The notes beneath the pieces are model-generated. The model ran no database searches. It saw only the letters and a program-made list of their open reading frames with translations, and was not told the origin of the DNA. From Cloeon dipterum (lineage: Eukaryota; Arthropoda; Insecta; Ephemeroptera; Baetidae), in assembly GCF_949628265.1 (NCBI RefSeq), contig NC_088790.1:32306545-32370544 (forward strand): a stretch of 64,000 nucleotides of DNA, written 5' to 3'. Position numbers and translations under genes: made by a program. This document shows, one piece after another, positions 54,101 through 64,000 of the stretch; position 1 is the stretch's first letter; the number at the start of each line of letters is the position of its first letter.

Positions 54101-57100
54101 CTAAAGCCGCTCGCTGCGCACGAGCAAAAAATAAAAAAAAGAAATAGAAAAATAAATGTTACACACCTCGCGCAGCGTGTATCATCATTATCTGATGAAA
54201 TGTCCAACTCGGCTGGAATCGTGCGGAATTTTATTGGCAGACGCCGATAGTTAGGGTTTCTCCCTCCTCACTTGCCTTCCCACCGACCCACCGACCGGCG
54301 TAAAGTAGTTTTTTAGACTCTGTGTAAATGTAAAGGTAAAAAAGGCGTCCGAATTCCTCGTCATCGTGATGTGGCACTCTTTCTTCCATTTATTTCACGG
54401 GTTCTGTACTGCTATGTCACTCAAAAATTAGAATTCAACAGCTCTTTTTCGGACAAAGAGTGTTTTTTCTATATTAATTAATTCCTGGAATATAAAATTG
54501 TAACTGTCAGGGGAGTTAAAATGAAAATATAATTAACAAATAGATCAGTAGTAGTTTTTAAATTTATTTTAAAAATTTGTACAAAAATCTAAAACTGCAT
54601 TAAATTAAAATTTTCATTATTTATGAGAAGATAAAAAATAGTTCTTTTGAGTCTTGAAAGTTATTTTAATTTTTTTCAAAAATTTCAGAGTTTCGAAAGA
54701 GGTGTGAGTTTGCTCTGATTAAAATTCAGCAGTTGATAGAAGCGTCAAAAACTGCATAAATTCAGAAAGCTGATTAAATTTCCAGTTTTTTCCTACGGAG
54801 CAAATAATGCTTCCCTGAATATCAGCTTTATTTAATAAAATAAAAAATTTATTTCAGCTTTAATGTCAAATTCGTGGCTTATAATTTATTTGAACAATGA
54901 TTTGTGGGCAGGCAGTAAATCACTGTGTGAGGCAGCGTTGAAATTTCCCACACGCGTGCGACAGGAAGCGAATAAAATGCGCGTACGCGTACGCGGGAGG
55001 TGTCGCCGGGCCGTTTTGGCGTTTTGACTGACACTCGAATTTATTAGTGGGGCCATAAAGTGTGTGCGCGCTGCATTTTAAGCGCGCTGATAAGCCTGCC
55101 AGAGAAGAGAATCTTCTATCTCCTGGCTCGCCGCAGCACATAAAATAAAACATTATATCTCGGCGCAGAGAATTTGGCATTCTGCGTCGGCCGCCGATGA
55201 TAATGACCAGAGTGTGTGCCCGGCATTCGCTTTTTCTTTACGTCTTCCTCTGCTGCCAATAATACAAATGGCATCTTTTCCTTGGTGCAAAAGACAATGA
55301 GAGCATTGTTTCTGACGAGAACAAATAATATGTATAATTCTAGGAAATGAGGAACTGTTGTAATTCTCTACTTTTTGGTTTTATGATCGAGCCTCTGGCG
55401 AGCATGACGGAATTTTGAGATGCAAAAATTTTCGCTTCAATTGTAAGGAAATTATTTTCTGAGATTATTCTCGAAGCTATTCATCTGTTAGTAAACAAAT
55501 AACAACAACCCCGGGGCTTTTTAAAATAAATAAATAAATGCCATTCCTTCCACTTTTTTTTTAGAAATTTTATAATAAACAAATAAATTAAACGCCATTT
55601 AATTCTGATTGAAATTCAAGCTGGCGTTGAGTAGAAGCAATTAATTGTCCGGTTGCTCTGTACTGTACGCCGAGACTTAATTGCACAAGAAGATAATAAT
55701 GAGCTAAATTGTTGCGCTCGCGACTCGAATGACTCGAATGACTCGATCCGCAGTTGGCTCACGTAGCAGCCGCAATTTTGCACGCTTCCACTTTTTCTAC
55801 TCGTCTCGTCACTTGCGTTCGACGTTTCAAAATGTATTTATTCCTTCGCGAGCGAGTATTTAACAAGAAAAGAATAAATTGAAGTGTTAGCAGCAGCTGC
55901 CGGTCTATTTTTTACAATTGATGACAGCCTTTGTTTCTTTTCAGCTCCTCCGACAACCGCTCATTAAGATAATTTATCCTATGTTTTCTTTCTAAATTGC
56001 TGGCCGGCCGGTCGACCTCCCGCTTTAAAATTCCTCGCGTCTATTTTCTGCTCCACCGAGAGCGAGAGTGAGAGCGAGGCGCATTTTTTTTATTTTTTCT
56101 ATTAAATAAAATTGATTCGCTTAATAGCGCGCGTGTGTGTTTGAAGACAAAAAGCGGTCTGACTCATTCCTCTTCTCGCCCATTACACTCAGTCAATCAG
56201 CAATCCGAGCAGCAGACGAAAATACACAATGAGCGCCCGCGGCCGTGCTTGACCATTTTTTATATTTGCTTTTGTTCGTGGATATAATTTCCCATTTGTT
56301 TTTACGGGCGTGCATCGCGAATTTTAGCCAATCAACGCCTTTCGATTAGAATTGAGGGAAATTGAAGTCAAAATCACCCTTTGAATTTAAAAATAAAAGA
56401 GAAATGGGACTTTTTGTGAGGGCTTTTGGGCGGGCAGGGGGTAGACTTTGAAGTTAATCCAACGCAGAATTTTACGGCAAGTCTGAAAAACTTTGGTTTT
56501 TTAGTCTACGACCCATAGGAGCCGAGTTATTAATTTTTAAAGTCGAAAAAACGTGATTTGTGACATTTCAAACTTTTGTTTTCGGGGCCCAGGCGGGGAC
56601 CTATGGGCCCATCGGGGATGATTGGGGTACTAATTGATGCCCCTTTGTGAGGAGCATCCACTCGTGTTCGGTTTTTCAAAATCGGACCATTTTTCGAATT
56701 TTCACGAATTTTTTTCTTCTGATTTTTCCAAAAAATCAAAATTTGGTTTTATTTTTATTAAAATTCGACTGTTCATCCGATTGCGGACCACGAACCCTCA
56801 TCAGACAGGTCTTGAGTTGGGCTTCAACCTGGGATACCCTGACGACCTTTTTCAGGGCAAATCGACCTGAGATCCGCCCTGAGGCACTTTTTAAACGTTT
56901 TTTCAGCACTTGAAGGATTTGAGTGTCGGTTGGCAATAAAATTATGGAAGCAGAAGAACATTGTAGCGGTTCCCGCTTATTGGCGTTAACTTAGTTTGTA
57001 ACCTTTAGATGTCACTTGTAACTGTATGATAAGCTTTTCTCATTTACCCTGTATAATACACCTTCACTGACCGCTCACCTACGCACGCATACGGTCATGT

Positions 57101-60100
57101 CGCATTTACCTCTCCGGCCGGAAGTATAATGTCGTGCGCATATATGACGCTTGTAATAACTTATAGACCCGAAGATAATACCGGGGTAAGCATTGTATTT
57201 AACTGTAATAATAATTATTGTTATTCTCGACTCGCATATTGATGCGTATATTTATTGTTTATATATTGACTTTCCTTTGAGATTTTATTGTGAATATTTA
57301 TTATGTAAAACTTTACAGTCTTAATTATGGATTAAATCTACGTCTACAAAGGAACCAGATGCATTTCCTTTTGGCTCGAACCGAGTATCCCACAACATAT
57401 TTAAGCTGCTGGTGGCGCGTTATCAGCAGTTGTCGAGACGTAATTGCGTGCTACTGAAGAGAAGAATACACAAGACGAGAGTTGAGCCGGGTGCCGTTTT
57501 TTTTCTGCCTGATAACACTCTCTCCCTCGCGCCAGTGATAAGCTGATAATTGTGGCTCGTCTGCATCAACAGAGGCTGCCACTATAGAATTTCCTTCAAC
57601 ACCGCCGAGAGCATTGCAGTGACGCTGCACGCGCACCCGACGTGCACAGAGGATGCGAAAAAGTTGAGACAGATAACGCCGGAAGAGAGACACCTTTTCA
57701 GCCGAATCATCGACAAATAAGCCGCTTATTTATATATTTATAGACGATTAAATAATGTTGATTGCCACTCGAAAAGAGATGTATTAAAAAAATAAAATTA
57801 ATAAATAAAACGCGAAATAATTGAAATTCGATTATCTCGGCTTCTAGTGGAGCAAATAAGACAAACTCAACGGCATTTGAAAGCTTATTAAAAGGGAAAT
57901 TAGGATTTAGGTCGTAGGACAACTTAAATTTGATTGAAAAATTAAAAACGTATTTTTAAGCTGACTTTGAAACAGGGATTTTTAATTTTTGACCTGATAT
58001 GAAGGTAAAACCGATTAAAAATAATTATTCTTCACTGTTTTAGGGGGTTGGCAGTGAATATCCACCCCTATAAGAATGTCTTTAGGGGTGGTTTATCCCT
58101 TTTTTATTTAAAAATCATGAAAATAAATAATTTTTCCTCTTGAATGACTAATTTAAAAAATATTTCCCTTTAGTAACCGACCGAAAAAAAATATCCCGAA
58201 AGCGAAAGCTTGTCTAATGTCTTGATTTAGAAGCGAAAAGCTTTTTCTAATTTTCCTGCTCGACTGTGCCTGTGCAGCCGCATCCGCTTGTTGAAAAATG
58301 AAAGAGACGCGCGCGTCTCCGTCTGCTGGCTGAGGATTTTATTCCGCCGAGTGCGCGAGTAATTTATGGCCTGCGATTTGACAGAGCATCTGTGTGCGAA
58401 ATGTGCAGCTAGTTAAAAATATGTATGTGTACGCCGCCGTCGCCGCCAGGTCAATAATTCATACGAGCGGAAAGAGAGCGACGCTTGCTTTTTGCCGCCG
58501 CCAACTCGTTTTCTAATTAGCTGCATTCAATTAGATCCACGCAGGAAAAGCAAAATGCCCATTTTTTGATTCTTATGGCTCGTTAAAAAGGATTTGCAAT
58601 GTTTTAAAGCCTAACTAGGCCGTAAATTCGAGTCGCGAGTCTTTTAATTAGGCGAGTGAGGCGCGACATTCGATTCGCTGTGCATTTTCTTTCGCCTAAT
58701 TAATTGGAGGCGGCCAGTTTTTCTCACAGCAGACGCCGTCCGACCGGAGCATAAAATAAAATTTAATCCCGCGCGCCGCTGTCTAGCTGTCTTCCAGTTT
58801 GCCGATTTTATCATTTTATTAAAATTTATTAACTTGTTTTGCTAGCTGCTCCACGCCAGAAGAAGAAACAAGAAACGATTTTGGCGCAAAACACACTCGA
58901 GGATTTGTTATATTATTTGCTTCGAAAATAATGTGAGCAGCGATTCACGGTCGAGATAAAAAAAAATGCGGCAGGGAGGAGTTCAAATTTATGAACAATT
59001 TTTAATCGAAATAAACGCGCGGTTCATGGATTTCAGGCTTAAAAATTATTATTTTTATTAATTGATGATTAAAACCCAATGGAAAAATACGCAGTTAATT
59101 TTTGAAAAAATTATTTCCACCCAAACCTTTGAATTAAACAATTTTCCTAATTTCCAACGTTTAAAATTGGCAACCCGACATGTTTGCCTGCAGCCGCGAG
59201 CAGAGCAAGGGTCAACCTTCGCGATCCACGCCCGCATAAAAACAAATGGGAAGTTATATTATACGAAAGGCGAATATAAAAAATGGTCAAACGCGCCTTA
59301 CCACGGGGCATCGATTGGTACCTGAATCAGCACCGTAAGGCCCATAGGGCCCCGCCTGGGCCCCAAGAACAAAAGTTTGAAATGTCCCAATTCACGTTTT
59401 TTCGACTTAAAAAATTAATAACTCGGCTCCTATGGGTTGTAGAGTCAAAAACTAATTTTCATTGGACTCGCCGTAAAATTTTGCGTTGAATGAACCCTTA
59501 AGCAACCCCCGTCCACCCCCACCGGAGTAAAAACCCTCAAAATCTGATACATAAAATCCCATTTTCTACTGATTTTTTATTTTAATTTTGAATTAATTCA
59601 AAAAGCCCTATTTATCTTCGGCTTCTAATTAAAGCCCCCTATTTATTTATTGTTTTTATTTTTTTTCGATTTGTTTCATTGTAGTTTGCACGGCCGTCTT
59701 CTCAGCTGTTGACAAAGAGCGTTTTGAATCTAATTAACGTTCATTGAAGGCTTCTGACAGGAGTTTAATTTAACAGCAGCCTCTCCTTTTCCTGACTGAC
59801 TGACTGGCAGTGAGGTGCCGATTTTGGTCTTGTCGCAACCTTGGCCGCGCGCACAATAGGAGAAAAAATAAAATAAAATAAAAGAGTCGAATCATTGCGG
59901 TTCAATATTGTGACGCCCGGCCGTTTAATTAAAAAGTGTGTCGCAATTCGGGCCACGCAGCCGCGGCGGCGCAACATGCAAATTTCTCTTTCTGTCTCTC
60001 TCTGCGTCTCGTGCGCGCATAAATTGCGGCTAAAATATTGTGTCAGCTTGTTAACATAAATTATGAGGGCCTCGATAAGCGCTTTGAAGTCGCCGCTCTC

Positions 60101-63100
60101 GTTTTCTCGTCGCCGCCGCCGCCGCCGCCGCCACGCAGCCGCCGGACCATTATATTCAAATGCGCCGAATTAAAAATGCACGCCGACTTCTGCCTTTCTT
60201 TGTTTTGCTTTTCGGCACGATGGTTTTGCATACAATACACGGCTGCTCGGCTTTTCGAGTTTAATTATATAAATAAATATTGTGCGAGTTAAAAATTCAA
60301 ATAATAAATCAGTCGACTTTAAACATTGGTTTAAGGACCAAAGGGAGTGAGATAAAATGAACGAGCATTAGTTTCGGCGCATATGAGCCGAGTTATTTAG
60401 TTTTAAAGTCGAAAAAACGTGATTTGTGACATTTCTAACTTTTGTTTTCGGGGCCCAGGCGGGGCCCTATGGGCCGGATGGAGCTAATTTTGGTACCAAT
60501 CGATGCTCCTTAATGAGGCACGTTAGCCCGTATGCAGTTGTTCAAAATCGGATGATTTTTCGAATTTCTGCGATTTTTTAAAGGACCGAAATTTTGAAAA
60601 ACTCAAATTTAAAAAAAATACCATTTTTATGCACGGGGATCCAAAATGGGTTCCCACCGATTCTACGGCATGCGTAGGCCCAACGCTGGTCTGGAAACCA
60701 ATTTTGAAACTTCCCGTTCCCATAAAAAAATTAAATTTATTTTTGTCCGGATTAAAAAGAGCCGAAATTTTGGTTTTATTTTTATTAAAATTCGACGGGT
60801 TGATGGATTTTAAGCCACAAGGTCTCAAATGAAAGGTATCAGCAAGCCCTACCACCTGACATACCCTGACGACCTTTTTCAGGGTAGCCCACCCTGAGAT
60901 CGGTCCCGGAGCCTCTTTAATTTTGATTTTTTTGTAATAATAATTCCCTTTTTTCCATTATTAAAATTTCCAATTTGTGTTCTCAGGTGCTGGGTTCGTG
61001 CATCATGCCTGCTCAATCTGGCTCCAACAGCTACGTTGCCCTGGTGACGGAGTTGGGAGAGCCGCTGGACGCGGTGCGGCTGCTGCAGCTGCCGTGGGAG
61101 GACAGACTCCGGGTACGACAAACGCCTCCACTATTTTACCATTTTCCTTATTAAATATTTATTTTCGAAAAATTTCGCAGCTGGCACTCGGAATGGCCAG
61201 GATTCTGTACCTGCTCGCACACTCGCCCCTCGGATCTCTGGCGATGAACGACTTTCGTCACCAGCAATTTGTGATAGTCAACGGCGAACTCAAACTCTCC
61301 GACGTTGACGACGTTGGTAAGTTAACTCAAATAAAAACCACCGCTTTTTTATTTCATCCCCTTTAAAAAAATTAAGTTCGACCCATAAAAATGGAGTTAT
61401 TGATTTTTAAAGGCAAAAAACGTGATTTGGGACATTTCGAACTTTTATTTTTGGGGCCCAGGCGGGGCCCTACGGGCCCAATGGAGATGATTTGGTCACT
61501 AATCGATGCCCCTTGGTGTGTTGCGTCTGCCCGTGTGCAGTTTTTCCAAATTTGACCATTTTTCGAATTTTTACGAATTTTTTTCTGTTGATTTTTTTAA
61601 AAAAGTCGAAATTTTGGTTTTATTTTTATTAAAATTCAGCCCTTTGTCTGATTTGTAAGCACGACCCCTCATCAGACAGGTCTTGGGAAGGGCTTTAACC
61701 AGGGATACCCAAGCGACCTTTTTCAGGGTACCCCGACCTGAAATCAGGTTTTTAATGCTTTTTTCAGCGATTTGAGCGCATTTGACGATGTTCTAAAAAC
61801 TTCAATCTGATTTCCAGGCTTGGAAGAGCCGTTTTGCGTGAAGAACGAGGACTGCGTGAAGATGCTGCCGCTGCAGCTGCGGAACGCGTCGTGGGCGGCG
61901 TCGGCGTCGTGTTCGCCGCATTTGCGCTGCGTCGGCCACAACGAACGCGTCAACGTGCTGCGCGCCGGCAAGCAAGTCATCCAACAGTTCCTGCCGTTGG
62001 GCGCGCCGGCCGGGCTGCGGCCGCAGATCCTCAACCTGCTCAAGGGATACAGGGACGCCTCTTGGAACTCGGCCAGGATCCTGCTCGAGACTGAGGCTCT
62101 CGTCGACGCGTTCGCCTCCGGCAAGTACCTCGAGACCAACGAAGTCTTCCGCGCCGACTCACTGCCAGGTTAGACACGGCTTTTCTTTATTGTTATGCTT
62201 TAAAATTTTAATTAGATTAAATTAAACTAACAGAAAAAATTTAAAATTCTTTTCTTTGCAGGCTTCGTGATTCACGATGAAAAAGATCTGCCCGGCCAAT
62301 TCGACTACCCGTGTCCAGGGTCGACCAATAGTGTCAACTGCGTTCATTCGGTGTACAGCTATCAAGAAGCTGCCGAAATTTGCTCGGCTGACCCGAGATG
62401 CAAGGCCTTTGTTATCGGCTTCGGCAAAACCTGGACTGGTAAATTAATTTTTTTATTTTCATGCTTTCAATTTATAAATAACTGATTTAATTTTGAATTA
62501 AAGTATAAGGTGGTAATCTAGAGAAATTTTTTAATTTTTTAGCCACGAAGAAAGCATTTTTTGGCAGTAAATCGAATCAGTGGGTTGAAAGGGGATGAGG
62601 GTTAGCACCCCCTGAACACTTTTGGTGGCAAGGGGAGGTCGAGCCGAGTCTAACGGTGGGTAGTTTTTGCAATTCTGGTAATTAAAACCCGAGATTTGGA
62701 GTTTGCAAAATACGAAAAAGTCGAAAAATTCGTGATTTTGTGTTTTACAAACATTTAAAAATTCAAATCTCAGGTTCTAACCGTCAGAATTGCAAAAACT
62801 ACCCATCGTTAGACTCGTCTTGACCTCCCCTGACCAGCGAAAGGGTTTAGGGGTGAAAACCCTTATCCATTTCAACCCCCTGACTCAATTTCAATAGGAA
62901 AAATGTTAAAAAATATATTTTTTTAAATTTAAAAACACAAAATAAATGTTTGAGGGTAAGCAGTCCTTTCAGCTGGTTAGGGAAGGATTAACAGTTGGTA
63001 GTTTTTGCAATTCTGATTATTAGAACCCGAGATTTGGAGTTTGAAAAGTTTTAAAATACGAAAAATCGAGTTTCGGAGTGGAATTTCTTTAAAAAATAAA

Positions 63101-63407
63101 ACAAAACCAGCGATGAAGAACTTGGAAAACACCTAATTTATTAAATTGCTCCACTAGAACCTAAACTTTCCCAAAATTATCCCGAAAAAACTAATATATT
63201 GTCTTAAAAGACTGATTTCCAGTGTATATTTCGTTAAAATCATGCCTCTTTAGTCATTTAAAAATAAAAACATAATTTCCAGACCTAATAATTGATATAT
63301 TTTCTGTTATTCCAGATCGGTCATTGGCGATTTTCAAGTCAGGAGTGGGCCCAGCGAGCACGAAGCGGGGCTTCCAACTGTTCGTGCGGCAACAAAGCCC
63401 GCGCTGA
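42196..63407 (+). CDS. PKDCC: PKDCC/Vlk-like secretory-pathway tyrosine kinase
   Basis: Exons 42196-42618, 60987-61112, 61181-61316, 61818-62168, 62262-62438 and 63316-63407, 434 aa, phases 0,0,1,1,1. Known role of the family: an atypical kinase of the Golgi/secretory route that phosphorylates tyrosines on secreted and extracellular proteins. Residues 10-31 are a signal anchor (LYVFVASYVVLFAIAGVLLF). The kinase N-lobe shows NNGWTKTVY (73-81) and the ATP lysine in AIKTV (K93). The catalytic loop reads NDFRHQQF (D207) and the metal site LSDVDDV (D224-D227). Cys pairs in exons 4-5 (PFCVKNEDC, CSPHLRC, YPCPG, EICSADPRCKAF) suit an oxidising lumen. I chose the start just before the anchor; an in-frame ATG at 41989 exists. 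The intron-exon GC contrast is strong. PKDCC is preferred over DIPK1/FAM69 from the SPLGS..DFR and GELK..D.DD arrangement. Confidence 0.85.
42880..43400 (+). repeat. dispersed repeat family D, copy 1
   Basis: Marked by CGGGGCCCAGGCGGGGCCC TATGGGCC (about 42993), then AATCGATGCTCCTTA and, near the end, CCTGACGACCTTTTTCAGGG with ACCTGAGATCCGCCC. Copies at 56455-56930, 59255-59530 (inverted), 60330-60920 and 61365-61780. Non-coding; class unknown. Confidence 0.75.
44440..44815 (-). mobile_element. repeat family C, copy 1 (inverted)
   Basis: About 370 bp. One end has GCTGCGCAGTAAACTTGTGC and CTTACGCATGCGCAGTATG; the other has ACGGTCGATTCGCCAATTAC. In between: GCATGCG, TTCCCGCC, ATATGGCGTCGAA and CCAATCAG. 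Other copies at 47350, 51885 and 53345, and a partial at 50632. Several NRF1-, YY1- and NF-Y-like motifs per copy. Confidence 0.7.
45688..46070. mobile_element. foldback element family B, copy 2
   Basis: Same arms as copy 1 (AAGAATTCTTTGC, CTCGACGCTGATTGGCTGAC, GTTGCTAGGCAACCGCGG, CCAATCAGCGTC). Confidence 0.75.
47350..47715 (+). mobile_element. repeat family C, copy 2
   Basis: From GATTAACCCGGTAATTGGCG to TTTACTGCGCAGCTTCC. Contains TTCTGATTGGCC, ACGCCATATTG, CACGCATGCGCAG and CTGCGCATGCTTAAGATGCG. Confidence 0.75.
48640..48990. mobile_element. foldback element family B, copy 3 (inverted core)
   Basis: The core runs CTCCCGCGGTTGCCTAGCAA, the reverse of copies 1-2. The arms have CCTCGAAGCTGATTGGCCGA and CAGCCAATCAGCGTCAAGG. 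Confidence 0.75.
50335..50893. mobile_element. composite element: family A outer arms with partial family C inside
   Basis: Outer inverted arms 50335-50420 (TTTCTGAGCTCACCAATCG) and 50805-50893 (CGATTGATGGGCTCAGAAA), next to a half family A arm (GTGCGAATTTTTTTCCCGCC, about 50440). A partial inverted family C (50632-50800; GCGCAGTAAACTTGTGCGCG, GCATGCGCAGTATG) lies between them. This looks like a nested insertion. Confidence 0.6.
51885..52235 (+). mobile_element. repeat family C, copy 3
   Basis: From GGCGAATCGACCGTTAGGTA to AATTTACTGCGCAGCTTC, with the same internal motifs. Tandem CTGATTGGACA/CTGATTGGCTG in this copy. Confidence 0.75.
53345..53705 (+). mobile_element. repeat family C, copy 4
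   Basis: From GCTGATTAGCCCGGTAATTG to AGTTACTGCGCAGCTTC, closest to copy 2. Confidence 0.75.
55800..55915 (+). repeat. dispersed repeat family H, copy 2
   Basis: Second copy of the about 115-bp block found at 35937-36050. Confidence 0.65.
56455..56930 (+). repeat. dispersed repeat family D, copy 2
   Basis: GGGGCCCAGGCGGGGACCTA, then CCTGACGACCTTTTTCAGGG and ACCTGAGATCCGCCCTGAGG. Confidence 0.75.
56962..57394 (-). mobile_element. solo LTR of a retrotransposon
   Basis: A 433-bp segment starting TGTAGCGGTTCCCGC and ending GAGTATCCCACA, i.e. TG...CA. It is flanked by the 4-bp direct repeat ACAT (56958-56961 and 57395-57398). Read on the minus strand it begins TGTGGGATACTCGGTTCG, a common LTR start, so the element probably points leftward. 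No internal coding region remains: recombination between LTRs is the usual cause. Confidence 0.65.
59255..59530 (-). repeat. dispersed repeat family D, copy 3 (inverted, partial)
   Basis: ATAGGGCCCCGCCTGGGCCC with AACTCGGCTCCTATGGGTTG, the complement of copies 1 and 2. It lacks the CAGGGT end. Confidence 0.7.
60330..60920 (+). repeat. dispersed repeat family D, copy 4
   Basis: GGGGCCCAGGCGGGGCCCTA (about 60450), then GATGGATTTTAAGCCACAAG and CCTGACGACCTTTTTCAGGG to GAGATCGGTCCC. It ends about 65 bp before exon 2 of the kinase gene. Confidence 0.75.
61365..61780 (+). repeat. dispersed repeat family D, copy 5, filling intron 3
   Basis: GGGGCCCAGGCGGGGCCCTA (about 61454), ending in GCGACCTTTTTCAGGGTACC and ACCTGAAATCAGG. 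It makes up most of the 501-bp intron between kinase exons 3 and 4 and stops about 40 bp before the acceptor. Confidence 0.75.
62555..62890. mobile_element. foldback element family E, copy 2
   Basis: Arms AGGTCGAGCCGAGTCTAACG...GTTTTTGCAATTCTGGTAAT and, inverted, CAGAATTGCAAAAACTACCC...TTAGACTCGTCTTGACC. A half copy follows at 62940-63065. Both lie in the last intron of the kinase gene. Confidence 0.65.
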
Positions 63408-63504
63408 GCAAACTAAATTCCTTGTGACATCCTTTTCCGAGCCTGGCTGTGATTTTCAACTTCCCTGAGAGGACCAAAGACTTGATTTATTCAAAATCAT
63501 GATT

Positions 63505-63510
63505 AATAAA
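63505..63510 (+). terminator. poly(A) signal of the PKDCC-like gene
   Basis: AATAAA about 100 bp after the TGA at 63405-63407. The 3' end of a minus-strand gene begins just beyond, so the two genes converge. Confidence 0.7.
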
Positions 63511-63823
63511 CCATGTTACTTAATTATAAGGATTAAATTATTTGACAGAATAGAAAAAACACGACTGGCAGTTTTATTTTAATAATTTTATTCCTAGATT
63601 AATTAATTCATTAATTAATACAACAAGAGGAATGTTGCAGACTTGACTGGCACTCTGAAATTCCGGTGATTTGTGCAATGCAAAGCTGAAAGGATTGAAT
63701 ATTATTAAATTATGGCAAAACCACTGCGTGCACTAAAGTCCGACATTTGAGTCAAAAGTATCACAGACACACCAAAATCCGCCGCTTCGTGAAACACCAC
63801 TTTTCTTTCTTTTATTAAAATTG

Positions 63824-63939
63824 TTAGTTTGAGTGCGAGATCACCAGCCAGGAGATGAACGCGTAGAACAGGAAAATCGGATACACTGCCAGCGCTTTCC
63901 GGTCCGACGGCTGACTGTCGCCCAGAAAAACAATCGACG
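63824..63939 (-). CDS. last exon of an unrecognised small membrane protein (partial)
   Basis: Minus-strand exon with acceptor TTGCAG at 63940-63945 and a stop TAA at 63824-63826. It enters in phase 1 (two bases complete a codon) and gives 37 aa: SIVFLGDSQPSDRKALA, then VYPIFLFYAFISWLVISHSN. The second half is a strong transmembrane segment with a short polar tail, so the protein is membrane-anchored at its C terminus. The rest of the gene lies beyond the right edge. I do not recognise the family. The 3' UTR is at about 63560-63823. Confidence 0.6.
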
Positions 63940-64000
63940 CTGCAACACAATTAAAAAAAAATTATTTGGTTAAAAACGCGATATTCGGCATTTCAGGGTG

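Larger units (their letters stand above)
42619..60986 (+). other. first intron of the PKDCC-like gene (18.4 kb)
   Basis: A very long intron in a gene whose other introns are 68-877 bp. It holds repeat families A-D and H and a solo LTR (listed separately). The remaining stretches (43.4-44.4, 44.8-45.7, 46.1-47.3, 47.7-48.6, 49.0-50.3, 50.9-51.9, 52.2-53.3, 53.7-55.8, 55.9-56.4, 57.4-59.2 and 59.5-60.3 kb) show no coding exon that I can support. They do show many microsatellite or pyrimidine tracts: TG repeats at about 48000, GA at about 52676, and GCC repeats at about 60110. Enhancers are likely in so long an intron but I cannot point to one. Confidence 0.8.

Noticed and set aside
42196..63407. 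Assignment of the kinase to DIPK1/FAM69
   Set aside because: The catalytic region SPLGS..DFR..QFV...GELK..D.DD and the following Cys segment fit PKDCC better than the FAM69 pattern I know.
1..64000. tRNA genes, rRNA genes and CRISPR arrays
   Set aside because: I looked for tRNA B-box words with matching stems and for regularly spaced identical short repeats and found none. The genome is eukaryotic.

Overview
This is a eukaryotic window from an arthropod, most likely an insect. The genes have short introns (about 50-250 bp) with GT-AG ends and AATAAA poly(A) signals, and the intergenic DNA is AT-rich with many short foldback transposons. I could not assign an order or species from sequence alone.

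Left part (0.9-24.9 kb): a tandem cluster of one rapidly rearranging multi-exon gene family that I do not recognise. I number the copies 1-9 from left to right. Copies 1-3 lie on the minus strand and copies 4-9 on the plus strand, arranged head to head around a GC-rich repetitive island at 7.74-8.53 kb. The intact copies encode about 385-515 aa: an N-terminal CX2CX9CX4C zinc knuckle, a Gln/Pro/Ser-rich middle carried by two phase 1-1 exons, and a large last exon. The last exon holds two tandem modules, each a C2H2-like finger followed by an LLP...ELKKCxxC knuckle. A relic leader (0.94-1.09 kb), a deletion pseudogene (copy 1), a fused-exon copy (copy 3), a chimeric copy (copy 6) and orphan tails (2.7 and 24.8 kb) show active birth and death by duplication, unequal crossing-over and gene conversion. 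This family is my main candidate for something undescribed.

Middle part (25.5-39.3 kb), all genes on the minus strand. Two five-exon paralogues encode small secreted proteins that look like trypsin-fold serine protease homologues without the catalytic triad; each has a TATA box. At 36.18-37.36 kb, four copies of one box C/D snoRNA lie one per intron of a probably non-coding host gene. Their guide matches the conserved 28S rRNA segment containing GGGGCGAAAGACTAAT. A METTL6-type tRNA m3C methyltransferase gene follows at 38.3-39.25 kb.

Right part (42.2-63.4 kb): one plus-strand gene for a PKDCC/Vlk-like secretory-pathway tyrosine kinase in six exons. It has an 18.4-kb first intron packed with non-autonomous repeats and one solo LTR. 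The 3' end of an unrecognised small membrane protein gene converges on it at the right edge.

At least six short repeat families (several foldback) and a SINE-like retroposon recur across 26-63 kb. Two of the families carry palindromic GCGCATGCG, TTTCCCGCC, CCAAT or GCCATATTG motifs that resemble NRF1, E2F, NF-Y and YY1 sites.
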